From NCBI GenBank assembly GCA_934717675.1, contig CAKUYZ010000010.1:1-41370 (forward strand): a stretch of 41,370 nucleotides of DNA, written 5' to 3'. Within the stretch, counting starts at the first letter, position 1. Each line of letters starts with the position of its first letter. Below are positions 25,971 to 33,679 of the stretch, piece after piece. A program made the position numbers and the translations under genes. Under the pieces are notes generated by a model, which saw nothing but the letters and a program-made list of their open reading frames with translations, ran no database searches and was not told the origin of the DNA. The stretch is from an uncultured Bacteroidales bacterium (GTDB taxonomy: Bacteria > Bacteroidota > Bacteroidia > Bacteroidales > Marinilabiliaceae).

Positions 25971-26017
25971 TCGCTATCTTCGGTATTGGGTTCAATCTGT
26001 TGACAAAAGAATAGATA

Positions 26018-27763
26018 ATGGAGTCAAAATTCAAGTATACAAGCGAACGTAATGTTCAAATAGTGATAGCCTTGTTGAAGGCTCACGGCATCCGTAGGGT
26101 GATAGCATCCCCCGGTACAACAAATATGACTTTCGTGGTGAGCATAGAGAATGACCCCTGGTTTCAGATCTGGTCTTCTGTTGACGAGCGTAGTGCAGCT
26201 TACCTCGCTTGCGGAATGGCGGCAGAGACTAATCAGCCTGTCGTAATATCTTGTACTGGAGCCACGGCCTCCCGCAACTATATGCCTGGTCTTACTGAGG
26301 CTTTTTACCGTAAATTGCCCGTCTTGGCGATAACGTCGACTCGTGGCAACCATATGCTTGGCAATTTGATTGATCAGCAAATAGACCGTCGCAACTTGCC
26401 AAACGATATAGCTGTGGAGAGTGTGACTATCCCGATGGTTAAAGATAAAGTGGATGAGCGCTATTGCGAGGTTGAGGCCAATAAGGCAATTCTTGCTTTG
26501 AAATTGAACGGCGGCGGCCCCGCGCATATCAATATGTACACGAGGTATTCCCGTGACTTCAGCGTGAGTGAAATTGCTCATGTAAATGCCATCTATCGTC
26601 ATACGGCATTTGATAGAGAGTGGCCAGAGATCCCTCAAAATGGACGGATCGTGATAAGCGTTGGTTCTCATTCTGATTTTTCAGAAGAGTTGACAAATTG
26701 TGTGGATGCCTTTTGCGCCACACACAATGCTGTCGTTTGCTGTGACCATACAAGCGGTTACCATGGCAAATACGAGGTTCATGGTCAGCTGATCTTCGGG
26801 CAGAAAAGCTGGAGTTCGCCGCTCAGTGCCGCAAACCTATGCATCCATATTGGAGAAGTGTCTGGGGATCAATGTTGTGTTAAGACAAATCATTCGTGGC
26901 GGGTGAGTCCAGATGGCGAGTTGCGAGACACGTTCGGCAATTTGCGCCGTGTCTTTATGATGCCCGAAGAGGAGTTTTTCAAGCATTACGCTAGAGAGGG
27001 GGCTTCCGAAACCGAGTATAGAGATAGCTTGAATGAGGAGCTTAAAGCTATGATGGAGGCTCTTCCCGAACTGCCTTTCAGTAATATTTGGGCTGCTAAA
27101 ATCATGTCAGGAAAACTTCCCCACGGTTGTGCGCTTCATCTGGGAATATTGCACAGTTTGCGCTCGTGGAACTTTTTCAAACTCCCCGAGGGAGTCCATG
27201 CCAAGTGCAACGTTGGCGGCTTCGGAATTGATGGGGGAGTCTCGGCAATGATAGGGGCGTCGTTAGCGTGTCAGGATAAGATATTTGTTGGTGTGTTTGG
27301 CGATTTGGCTTTCTTCTACGATATGAACGTTGTGGCAAATCGGCACGTAGGTCCCAATGTCCGCATATTACTTATTAATAACGGCAAAGGAAATGAGTTT
27401 CGGAACTATGGCCACCCATGTAGCTTTTTGGGCGAGGAAGCCGATAGGTATGTTGCAGCTGCTGGGCATTATGGGAACAAGTCTCCTAGGCTCGTAAAAG
27501 ATTATGCCTCAGATTTGGGATATGAATATCTTTGCGCAGGAAGCAAGGAGGAGTTTTTGTCGGTTGTTGATAGGTTTCTGACTCCTAATCCCGAAAGTAG
27601 ACCCATGCTGTTTGAAGTTTTTACTGAGACTGAGGGTGAAAGTACAGCCTTGGAAATGATTCTTAATGTCCGTATAGACACAAAAGCAAGATTAAAAGAG
27701 GCAATAAAAGGCATTGTGGGGGAGTCGACCTTAACTAAAATAAAAAAGGTGTTCGGAAATTAG
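26018..27763 (+). CDS. MenD-like thiamine-diphosphate-dependent enzyme
   Basis: A 581-residue ThDP enzyme most like MenD (SEPHCHC synthase) in layout. VDERSAAYLACGMA carries the activating Glu (MenD: VDERSAGF...). The ThDP/Mg motif begins FGDLAFFYDMN, spaced as in MenD GDLSFLHD, and ends LLINNGKG. The entry motif is SPGTTNMTF in place of MenD CPGSRNAP, so the substrate pocket differs and a menaquinone role is unlikely. No other men gene is nearby. Beside an SDR and a flippase, the likely job is carboligation or decarboxylation in the synthesis of a branched sugar or side group of a surface polysaccharide (compare the YerE type of reaction). That is inference from context. Confidence 0.75.
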   Translation: MESKFKYTSERNVQIVIALLKAHGIRRVIASPGTTNMTFVVSIENDPWFQIWSSVDERSAAYLACGMAAETNQPVVISCTGATASRNYMPGLTEAFYRKLPVLAITSTRGNHMLGNLIDQQIDRRNLPNDIAVESVTIPMVKDKVDERYCEVEANKAILALKLNGGGPAHINMYTRYSRDFSVSEIAHVNAIYRHTAFDREWPEIPQNGRIVISVGSHSDFSEELTNCVDAFCATHNAVVCCDHTSGYHGKYEVHGQLIFGQKSWSSPLSAANLCIHIGEVSGDQCCVKTNHSWRVSPDGELRDTFGNLRRVFMMPEEEFFKHYAREGASETEYRDSLNEELKAMMEALPELPFSNIWAAKIMSGKLPHGCALHLGILHSLRSWNFFKLPEGVHAKCNVGGFGIDGGVSAMIGASLACQDKIFVGVFGDLAFFYDMNVVANRHVGPNVRILLINNGKGNEFRNYGHPCSFLGEEADRYVAAAGHYGNKSPRLVKDYASDLGYEYLCAGSKEEFLSVVDRFLTPNPESRPMLFEVFTETEGESTALEMILNVRIDTKARLKEAIKGIVGESTLTKIKKVFGN

Positions 27764-27777
27764 TCTACCTCCACCTC

Positions 27778-27843
27778 CTGGCCAAACACGTGGCAGAGGC
27801 CATGCAGTACCGTTCGTTAGATCGCGAGACGTGGGGGAGGTGA
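27778..27843 (+). repeat. Direct repeat, right copy (comM 3' end remnant)
   Basis: 64 of 66 nt identical to the end of comM (23303-23368), including the stop codon, but with no comM sequence in front: the ThDP gene ends 14 nt earlier. It marks the right edge of the AT-rich cassette; GC-rich DNA resumes shortly after. Between 27844 and the next gene at 27978 I see only A-rich spacer with no clear promoter box. Confidence 0.95.
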
Positions 27844-27977
27844 ACAAAAAAAAGTGGCCGAGGAGGAAAAAAGTTCGCATTGGCCTACGTGTTTCGCCCC
27901 GTTGAGTTGTCTTATGCGCGTGGGGGGCAGGAGAGCCACTCCACGAAAAAAAGAAGAAAACTCAATACCATATCGCC

Positions 27978-28640
27978 ATGAAAGCAATGTCATTTGACCA
28001 GCTCAGGGGTAACACCGAGGCCCTCGCGGCTATGCCGGCTATGAACGTCATGTCGGTTCTCGCATCCGACAAGAGCTTTATGGATCGTTTCTATCTTTCT
28101 GGCTACGAGGGTCTTTGCGTGGCTCTCAATCATGCCGACCTCACTCGTTCCATCATTTCCTCGGCTGTGCCTATGGAGGGCGAACTCCTTGTTGTGGGTG
28201 GCGATGAGCATTGCGCCTTGTGGCGGGCCATCTGCGCGGAGTTGCGCATAAGGGTGTCCGCCATCGACGCCTCCTCGGCCGACATCATTGCCGCGACGGA
28301 GACGCTGATGAAGGTCAATCCCTGCATCTCACACATCCTCTGCTCCTCGCAGTGCGACACTCAGACTGTCAAGGCTTTGGCGCGTTTGGCTCATCGCAAT
28401 GGACGCGGCTTGATAGTGGACACCTCTGCAGACGATATGGATATGGCTTCCATTGAGGATTCGGGCGCCGACTTCGCCATCTCGGCTACCGATGGAGACA
28501 GGCCAGTGAGTGTCATCGTGGCGCGCAGGAGCAAGCTCGTTATGACAGAGGGCAACGCCCGCAACGCTTCCCATGACATATATGCCTTGTGGCAGCAGTC
28601 GCTCTCTTCGCGCACATCTGACCTGAAACCTATGGCTTAG
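27978..28640 (+). CDS. Class V aminotransferase-like protein without catalytic lysine
   Basis: A 220-residue protein of unknown function, GC-rich like the chromosome outside the cassette. The middle (about 85-190) follows the large domain of 2-aminoethylphosphonate/serine-type class V aminotransferases: ISHILCSSQCDTQTVKALARLAH, then RGLIVDTSADDMDMASIEDSGADFAISA, then VSVIVARRSKL. Where the family has the PLP lysine (SANKCIQG in AEP transaminases), this protein reads SATDGDRPVS, and the C-terminal domain is missing. It is therefore probably not a working transaminase; it could be a structural relic or a repurposed fold. The frame is intact, so decay is not evident. A good terminator follows 20 nt later. 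Confidence 0.55.
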   Translation: MKAMSFDQLRGNTEALAAMPAMNVMSVLASDKSFMDRFYLSGYEGLCVALNHADLTRSIISSAVPMEGELLVVGGDEHCALWRAICAELRIRVSAIDASSADIIAATETLMKVNPCISHILCSSQCDTQTVKALARLAHRNGRGLIVDTSADDMDMASIEDSGADFAISATDGDRPVSVIVARRSKLVMTEGNARNASHDIYALWQQSLSSRTSDLKPMA

Positions 28641-28660
28641 ACGCCAAAGCATACTGACAG

Positions 28661-28709
28661 GCCAAGCCCACTCGCAGATTCCGCGGGAGGGCTTGGCTTT
28701 TTTATTTTT
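28661..28709 (+). terminator. Intrinsic terminator
   Basis: GCCAAGCCC (28661-28669) pairs with GGGCTTGGC (28689-28697); after one A-A mismatch five more inner pairs form. The stem is followed by TTTTTTATTTTT (28698-28709), which overlaps the 3' end of the convergent deacetylase gene. It acts for the plus-strand gene; on the minus strand there is no U tail. Confidence 0.9.
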
Positions 28710-29367
28710 CTGCCTCCAAACCCCTCTCTTCCATTGCCTTTAGCACCTCATCAGCCAACCATTCCGCCCCCTCCATTCGGTCATGCAGCAGGATGATGGC
28801 CCCGGGGTGAAGCTGGCGCAAAATTCGTTGCAAGACGCGTCGGCGAGGTTCATTGCGGGTGTCGAACGAGCGGATGCTCCACCCTACGGCTTTGTGGCCC
28901 GTGTGGCCTAACGCCGCGGCCATAAAGTGAGTGCTGATGCCCAAGGGCGGGCGAAACAAGTGAGGGCGTATGCCGCAAGCATGCTCAATGGCTTCGTCCG
29001 CCTGCCTTATTTCACTCTCCAAGTGTTTGCGGCCCAAGAAGTTGGCGTAAGGTGAGTGGTGCATGGTGTGGTTTCCGACAATGTGGCCGCGGCGGACAAT
29101 CTCTCGCACCAGATCGGGGTGCCTCTCGGCTTTCTCACCTATTACGAAAAATATGGCTTTCACCCCGTGTTTGTCAAGCGAGTCCAGAACTTTGGGCGTC
29201 GTCTGTGAGTCCGGACCATCGTCAAAGGTGAGCAGAATGCCGCTTCCGCTTTTGGTGTGGCACTGCGCTTTGATGAATATGCCGCTGCCTATGCGCACCG
29301 CGCCATATATCCACACAGCCATCACAATGATGGCAATGACAGTGAGCGTCAGAATGAGAGTTTGCAT
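28702..29367 (-). CDS. NodB-type polysaccharide deacetylase, membrane-anchored
   Basis: A 221-residue protein with an N-terminal hydrophobic anchor (residues 3-22) and a carbohydrate-esterase 4 domain: ILLTFDDGPDS (catalytic and metal Asp), VGNHTMHHSPY (metal-binding His pair), LFRPPLG and IILLHDRMEG. It would act outside the inner membrane on an N- or O-acetylated glycan or other acyl group. Its start overlaps the upstream ketosynthase-like gene by 19 nt, so it is translationally linked to the polyene operon and is its last gene. Whether it trims the polyene's glycolipid or peptidoglycan cannot be seen. Confidence 0.88.
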   Translation of the reverse strand: MQTLILTLTVIAIIVMAVWIYGAVRIGSGIFIKAQCHTKSGSGILLTFDDGPDSQTTPKVLDSLDKHGVKAIFFVIGEKAERHPDLVREIVRRGHIVGNHTMHHSPYANFLGRKHLESEIRQADEAIEHACGIRPHLFRPPLGISTHFMAAALGHTGHKAVGWSIRSFDTRNEPRRRVLQRILRQLHPGAIILLHDRMEGAEWLADEVLKAMEERGLEAEK

Positions 29368-30074
29368 CGCACTCCCGCGGCCTCAAAAGTGCCGCCCACT
29401 TTGTTCAAGATCATCTGGGCCATGCGTTCCGCCGCTGCGGTGGGGTATCTGTAATCCTGTGGTTCTGTGGGCGCTGTGGTGTTTGTCGTCTCCACGTCCT
29501 CAATAGTGCCAAGTCGGGGAGCGGCGTCGTCTGTCGTAAGCAGCATAGCCACGGCGCCTTCTGACGGCTCTATGCCTCGCCTGCGCAACTCCATGCGTGT
29601 CAACATTTTGTCTAAAGTGGGGGTCAGTTCGTCTGCCGCCACCACCAAGATGTTGCGGGCTTCGCCGCTCTCGGCCAACATTGCCGAGTCTACTAATGCC
29701 GCGCCAAAGGAGCCATACATATGCGAAAATGTCATGTTTTGTCCCATGCAGCCCGTCATGATGGCCAGTTGGCTGCCAATGGTGTTGAACGTTGACTGCA
29801 TGAAGGGCGTCGGTGCCATCATGCTCTCGCCATCTGTGGCCATTTGTGCCAATAATTTCTCAGAGTCGGCCAAGAAACCGAGTCCTGTCGCGGTCTCCAC
29901 CGCGTCTGGGGTCAGCCCTCCGCCTTTGGCCAGGCATTCGAGCCCCGTGGCCACGCCCATCTTTATCAGCCGGCTCATGCGTCGTCGGGCCGCGGCATTG
30001 GGAATGAGGCTCTTCACGTCAGTGTCGGCAGAAAACGTGGCTATGGAGGCTATGCGTAGCTTTGGTGGGGTCAT
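29349..30074 (-). CDS. Ketosynthase-like chain-length-factor protein
   Basis: A 241-residue protein resembling the N-terminal half of beta-ketoacyl synthases (the small ketoacyl-synt_2 type found in aryl-polyene and flexirubin clusters). The fold is suggested by FNTIGSQLAIMTGCMGQNMTF, then YGSFGAALVDSAMLAESGEARNILVVAADE. At the nucleophilic elbow there is HMYGSFGAAL, with no Cys, and the two downstream active-site histidines are absent because the protein stops short. It is therefore likely a non-catalytic partner setting chain length. It overlaps the preceding ketosynthase by 4 nt (ATGA), suggesting paired translation. Confidence 0.75.
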   Translation of the reverse strand: MTPPKLRIASIATFSADTDVKSLIPNAAARRRMSRLIKMGVATGLECLAKGGGLTPDAVETATGLGFLADSEKLLAQMATDGESMMAPTPFMQSTFNTIGSQLAIMTGCMGQNMTFSHMYGSFGAALVDSAMLAESGEARNILVVAADELTPTLDKMLTRMELRRRGIEPSEGAVAMLLTTDDAAPRLGTIEDVETTNTTAPTEPQDYRYPTAAAERMAQMILNKVGGTFEAAGVRCKLSF

Positions 30075-31246
30075 GCTTTTTGGAATATAAGCGATGTGCA
30101 GTTGCCGCCAAACCCAAGCGAGTTGCTCAGGGCGAATCGCGCGTCAAATGGTGCGTTCTCCGTGGTTGGCATTGGCGCGTCTGCGCTCATCGGTGTCAGC
30201 AGGCCCGTGTTTCGCCACGCCGTCTGGTTATGCAGTGCCAGGAGGCATATCACGGCCTCAATGGCTCCCGCTGCGGCTAGCGTATGCCCCGTAAGGCCCT
30301 TAGTGGAGCTGAAACGCGGCAATGCGTGCCCGGCCCATACGGCTTCTATGGCGGTCATCTCGCTGCGGTCGTTGTTTGGCGTGGCTGTGCCGTGAAGGTT
30401 TATGTAACCCACGTCTTGTGGGCCTATGCCCGCCTTCTCCATTGCGCCTCTCATTGCGTCTTGCGCCCCTTGTCCGTTGTCGCTCAAGGCGGTCTGATGG
30501 TGAGCGTCGTTGGCGTTGCGCCATCCGGCCACCCATCCGCGATCCGTCGGGCCGTCATCGGCTTTCAGCACCAGATAGGCGGCTCCCTCGCCAAGGTTAA
30601 GCCCGTCGCGCTCTGCGCTCAGCGGGTGACAGGCCTTGCGGCTCAAGATTTTCAGGGCGTTGAAGCCGCCTAGCGTAAATGCGCATAGCGAGTCGGCCCC
30701 GCCGGCTATGACGGTGTCCGCCATACCGCACTCAATCATTCGGGCTCCCGTCATTATGGCGTTGGCCCCGCTGGAGCAGGCCGTGCTTATTGTGGTTCGC
30801 CAGCCGCCAATGCCCAGAGCCTTTGCCACCGTGTCGGTATGGCTTGCGCACGGGTGCTCGGCAATGTGTCGGAGCCGGCCGCGGCTTGCGTCTCTTATAA
30901 ATTCGTTGTAGAATCTCGGCGTCTGATCCATTCCGCCCACCGTGGTGGCGGAGATTATGGCGGCGTGAGCCAGTTCCGCCTTCGTGAGGTTGGCGTCGGC
31001 CGCGGCTTCGCTTGCGGCGGCTGTGGCCAAGAGTGCGGTGCGGCTGTGGGCTTGCGTGCCTAATGAGGACCGTAATTCATTGTCTGTCAGGCGCACTTCG
31101 CCAACGGGGACGTCCAATGTCGTGGCGCAGTGTCGCGGGAGGCCAATGCCGCTGCGCCCTGCCATGAGCGACGCCAGCGTCTCCTCAACCCCTACGCCTA
31201 TGGGGCTCACCACCCCCATGCCGGCTATGCGCACCCGTCTTGCCAT
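30071..31246 (-). CDS. Beta-ketoacyl-ACP synthase (FabF-like) of the polyene cluster
   Basis: A 391-residue condensing enzyme with a complete Cys-His-His triad: STACSSGANAIM, INLHGTATPNND and SSTKGLTGHTLAAAGA. It opens with VRIAGMGVVSPIGVGVEETL and ends NSLGFGGNCTSLIF, both standard for the FabB/F type. It probably extends the aryl-polyene chain with malonyl-ACP, in a complex with the Cys-less partner encoded directly downstream. It lies 24 nt after an ACP gene. Confidence 0.9.
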   Translation of the reverse strand: MARRVRIAGMGVVSPIGVGVEETLASLMAGRSGIGLPRHCATTLDVPVGEVRLTDNELRSSLGTQAHSRTALLATAAASEAAADANLTKAELAHAAIISATTVGGMDQTPRFYNEFIRDASRGRLRHIAEHPCASHTDTVAKALGIGGWRTTISTACSSGANAIMTGARMIECGMADTVIAGGADSLCAFTLGGFNALKILSRKACHPLSAERDGLNLGEGAAYLVLKADDGPTDRGWVAGWRNANDAHHQTALSDNGQGAQDAMRGAMEKAGIGPQDVGYINLHGTATPNNDRSEMTAIEAVWAGHALPRFSSTKGLTGHTLAAAGAIEAVICLLALHNQTAWRNTGLLTPMSADAPMPTTENAPFDARFALSNSLGFGGNCTSLIFQKA

Positions 31247-31270
31247 CAGCAGATGATATGAACGCGCCGC

Positions 31271-31531
31271 CTATTTCTTGGCGTGTTGCTCAATATATTC
31301 GGCCATGGTGTTGACCGATGCGAAGATGAGCCTGGCTTCCGCCGCCGTGGCCAGGTGGATGCCATATTCGCGCTCAAGCAGCAAGATGAGCTCCAAGGCG
31401 TCTATGCTGTCTAGCCCCAGGCCATCGCCAAAGAGCGGGGCCGAGTCTTCTATGTCCGACGGCTCAACTTCCTCAAGGTTCAGAGAGTCAATTATTTGCC
31501 GTTTTAGTCTCTCTTTAAGGGTGGATTTCAT
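31271..31531 (-). CDS. Acyl carrier protein
   Basis: An 86-residue acidic helical protein. LGLDSIDALELILLLE holds the phosphopantetheine-attachment serine (Ser42). It is one of two ACPs in the cluster, placed between two ketosynthase genes (1 nt and 24 nt away), and presumably carries the growing polyene. The two carriers are quite different in sequence, suggesting separate tasks such as loading and extension. Confidence 0.9.
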   Translation of the reverse strand: MKSTLKERLKRQIIDSLNLEEVEPSDIEDSAPLFGDGLGLDSIDALELILLLEREYGIHLATAAEARLIFASVNTMAEYIEQHAKK

Positions 31532-31532
31532 T

Positions 31533-33230
31533 TCAGTCTTTTGTTAGCAGTTCAAGGTGCAGCTCATACTCGTCGGCCAGTTTCTCGCACCAACCGCAAA
31601 TGAGTAGTTTGGAGCGGCTTGTGTCCAGAGCCTCGGATGCCAATTTTTTCAGGCCGTCCATATTGCGCCGTGGCGTTATGACGAACAGGGCCTCACCCAT
31701 AATCTTGTGGCGAATGCATATTTCGCCTATCACTATGTTGGGGAGCGTGTATACGAACTTTGCGGGGCTGGCTTCGTTGGCCTCCATGGAGCGGACGTAT
31801 TGGATGTCTGTGTCTAACGAGGCGGATCGGTTGGCCAACAAGATGGATGCGTCGCGGAGTGCGTCCTCATCGGCGTCTACGCCTCGCAAGAGATGTTCTG
31901 CCCCAATGTAACCCATTTTGCTCAAGTCGTCCATCTTGAAGAACTTTACGTTTGGGGCATCCAGTTTGTGATACGCCTCTCGCGCCAGGGTGTCGAAGTC
32001 TCGTTCTGTGTCGGGCAGTGCGGCTCGCCCGTCTACCAAGAGTTGGCCGCGGGCCATGTCCACACTGCGCACCGTGCGCCATTTTTCGCCGCCTTGCGGC
32101 TCCACGTCTTTGGCTGCCGCAGCCTTGCTCACCACCACGGCGGCGTTGCAGCCTCCGAAGCCCGATGCCGTCTTGAGGCAGTAGTCCCCCGCCACGGCCT
32201 GCGCCTCTCCGCTCACCCGTAGCGGGACGCTCACTCCCGCCTGGCCGTAGCCCAATGTGGGCAGCAGCAGCCCGCCCGTCAGCTCTTTGGCGCACACCAT
32301 CAGTTCTATAAGTCCCGATGCGCCAAGCGTGTGGCCAAAATATGTCTTCAAACTGTTTACGGGCGCGCCCTCCAGCCCTGCCAGGCCTATGGCTTTGGCC
32401 TCCATCTCGTCATTATATGCCGTGCCTGTGCCGTGTGGGTTGACAAAGGCCAGCCCGTGGCCGTCTCGGCCGCTTTGCCCCAGGGCGCGTCTCATGGCGA
32501 CGGACAGAGGCTCACCCGTTCTCGATGGGCCGGATATGTGATTGGCGTCGTCGGTCAGCGAGCCACCCTCAATGGCCACCTCGGCCCCGCATTCCGCATT
32601 GTTGGTAAGCAAAATGCAGCCTGCGGCTTCGCCAAGGCTCAGCCCGTCGCGGCGCAGGTCAAAGGGCAGGCACGGGCGCCGGCTGACGGAGCGGAAGCTC
32701 AAGAACCCGCTCACCACGAACCGGCTCAGCTCATCGGCCCCAAGCACAAAGATGTCATCATACTCGCCGTGGCGAATCAGCCGCGAGGCCACCACCACAG
32801 CCGCCACGCCAGATATGCAGGCGTTTGAGATTACTAGCGGATCCGCCTCCAAGCCTGCGGCTCGCGCCACGCGGAGGCCCATGGTGTGGAGGAAGACGCG
32901 GGAGCCGGCTTCGGGCGGTTCTGCGCCGGCCTCGCTAATGTTGCCTTTGGTGGTGGATATTATCAGTCCCGCGCGCCGGCTCCCTCTTGGCTTGTTGCCT
33001 ATGGCGCAGTCCGTCAGGGCGGCCGCCATCATGCCCTCGAGCCGAGACAAGCCGAGGGCCGAGGGCGGGTTGCCAACCCTTTGGGCGTAATATTCCACGG
33101 GCTCATAGCTGCCGTCCCACACCTGCGGCCGCAGGGCGGAACGTCCCTCGCCCATGGCTGTCAGGGCATCGTCCAAGCCTGGGCCGTAGCCGCTTATGAG
33201 GCTCATGTGTGGGCCGACGAATATCTTCAT
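31533..33230 (-). CDS. Beta-ketoacyl synthase with extra C-terminal ketosynthase-like domain
   Basis: A 565-residue protein, long for a ketosynthase (about 400-420). Residues 1 to about 385 form a full enzyme with VISNACISGVAAVVVASR (Cys), FVNPHGTGTAYNDE (His), NSLKTYFGHTLGASGLIE (His) and ASGFGGCNAAVVVS. After a linker, the last 160 residues look like the core of a second, truncated ketosynthase-type domain: ASILLANRSASLDTDIQY, AKFVYTLPNIVIGEICIRHKI, ALFVITPRRN. In flexirubin-type clusters a similar small domain is, to my knowledge, often a separate gene, so this may be a gene fusion. The start overlaps the thioesterase stop by 4 nt. Confidence 0.85.
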   Translation of the reverse strand: MKIFVGPHMSLISGYGPGLDDALTAMGEGRSALRPQVWDGSYEPVEYYAQRVGNPPSALGLSRLEGMMAAALTDCAIGNKPRGSRRAGLIISTTKGNISEAGAEPPEAGSRVFLHTMGLRVARAAGLEADPLVISNACISGVAAVVVASRLIRHGEYDDIFVLGADELSRFVVSGFLSFRSVSRRPCLPFDLRRDGLSLGEAAGCILLTNNAECGAEVAIEGGSLTDDANHISGPSRTGEPLSVAMRRALGQSGRDGHGLAFVNPHGTGTAYNDEMEAKAIGLAGLEGAPVNSLKTYFGHTLGASGLIELMVCAKELTGGLLLPTLGYGQAGVSVPLRVSGEAQAVAGDYCLKTASGFGGCNAAVVVSKAAAAKDVEPQGGEKWRTVRSVDMARGQLLVDGRAALPDTERDFDTLAREAYHKLDAPNVKFFKMDDLSKMGYIGAEHLLRGVDADEDALRDASILLANRSASLDTDIQYVRSMEANEASPAKFVYTLPNIVIGEICIRHKIMGEALFVITPRRNMDGLKKLASEALDTSRSKLLICGWCEKLADEYELHLELLTKD

Positions 33231-33679
33231 TGCTTGTTAAGCCATCTCTTTTTCCACTCCGTGAAGAAGTCGGGGTCCGTATACTGCATCTCGCCGTCGG
33301 CCGTCATGAAGACTTGCGTGGTCTGCGCCACGGCCATCATCTCCATGTCCTCTTTCCGGTAGATGACGTACTCAAAGATGAGCTTAGCCCCGTCGGAATA
33401 TATGTATCGGGTCTCAACAATGGCTCTGTCTCCGCATTTGAGGCTCTGACGGTAGTCAATGTTCATGTTCACCACCGGGGCCACATAGCCCGTGCGGAAG
33501 TAGTCGGCGTAGCCCACGCCCGGGTACGCGATGCCAAAGTGCTCGCGCCCGTCTTCCAGGTAGGCCACGTAGCTGCCATGCCACGCCACTTTCATCATGT
33601 CCACCTCGCTGAACCGCACTGTGAGTTCCACCCTGTCGGTCAGTGCTGGCTCGTGGAGCTTTATCCTTTTGGTTATCAT
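33227..33679 (-). CDS. 4-hydroxybenzoyl-CoA thioesterase-like hotdog protein
   Basis: A 150-residue single-hotdog protein. VRFSEVDMMKVAWHGSYVAYLEDGRE is the 4HBT-type motif with the catalytic Asp, followed by NMNIDYRQSLKCGDRAIVETRY. In aryl-polyene clusters such a thioesterase is thought to release or proofread acyl-ACP intermediates. It overlaps both neighbours by 4 nt, so it is tightly coupled. Confidence 0.88.
   Translation of the reverse strand: MITKRIKLHEPALTDRVELTVRFSEVDMMKVAWHGSYVAYLEDGREHFGIAYPGVGYADYFRTGYVAPVVNMNIDYRQSLKCGDRAIVETRYIYSDGAKLIFEYVIYRKEDMEMMAVAQTTQVFMTADGEMQYTDPDFFTEWKKRWLNKQ

Larger units (their letters stand above)
23369..27843 (+). mobile_element. Putative acquired polysaccharide cassette behind comM
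   Basis: About 4.5 kb lying between the comM stop codon and the end of a second copy of the comM 3' end. The three genes inside (flippase, SDR, MenD-like enzyme) are visibly richer in A and T than genes on both sides, and use many A/T-ending codons and AT-rich spacers. No integrase, transposase or terminal inverted repeats are visible. A donor segment carrying its own comM 3' end, joined by homologous recombination or site-specific integration at that end, would produce this structure. The transfer mechanism is inference; the repeat and the base change are seen. Confidence 0.65.

Noticed and set aside
26018..27763. Menaquinone-pathway menD or acetolactate synthase
   Set aside because: MenD-like cofactor motifs, but an altered entry motif, no men genes nearby, and location in a polysaccharide cassette; it lacks ALS-type motifs, and a complete ilvB is present elsewhere in the window.
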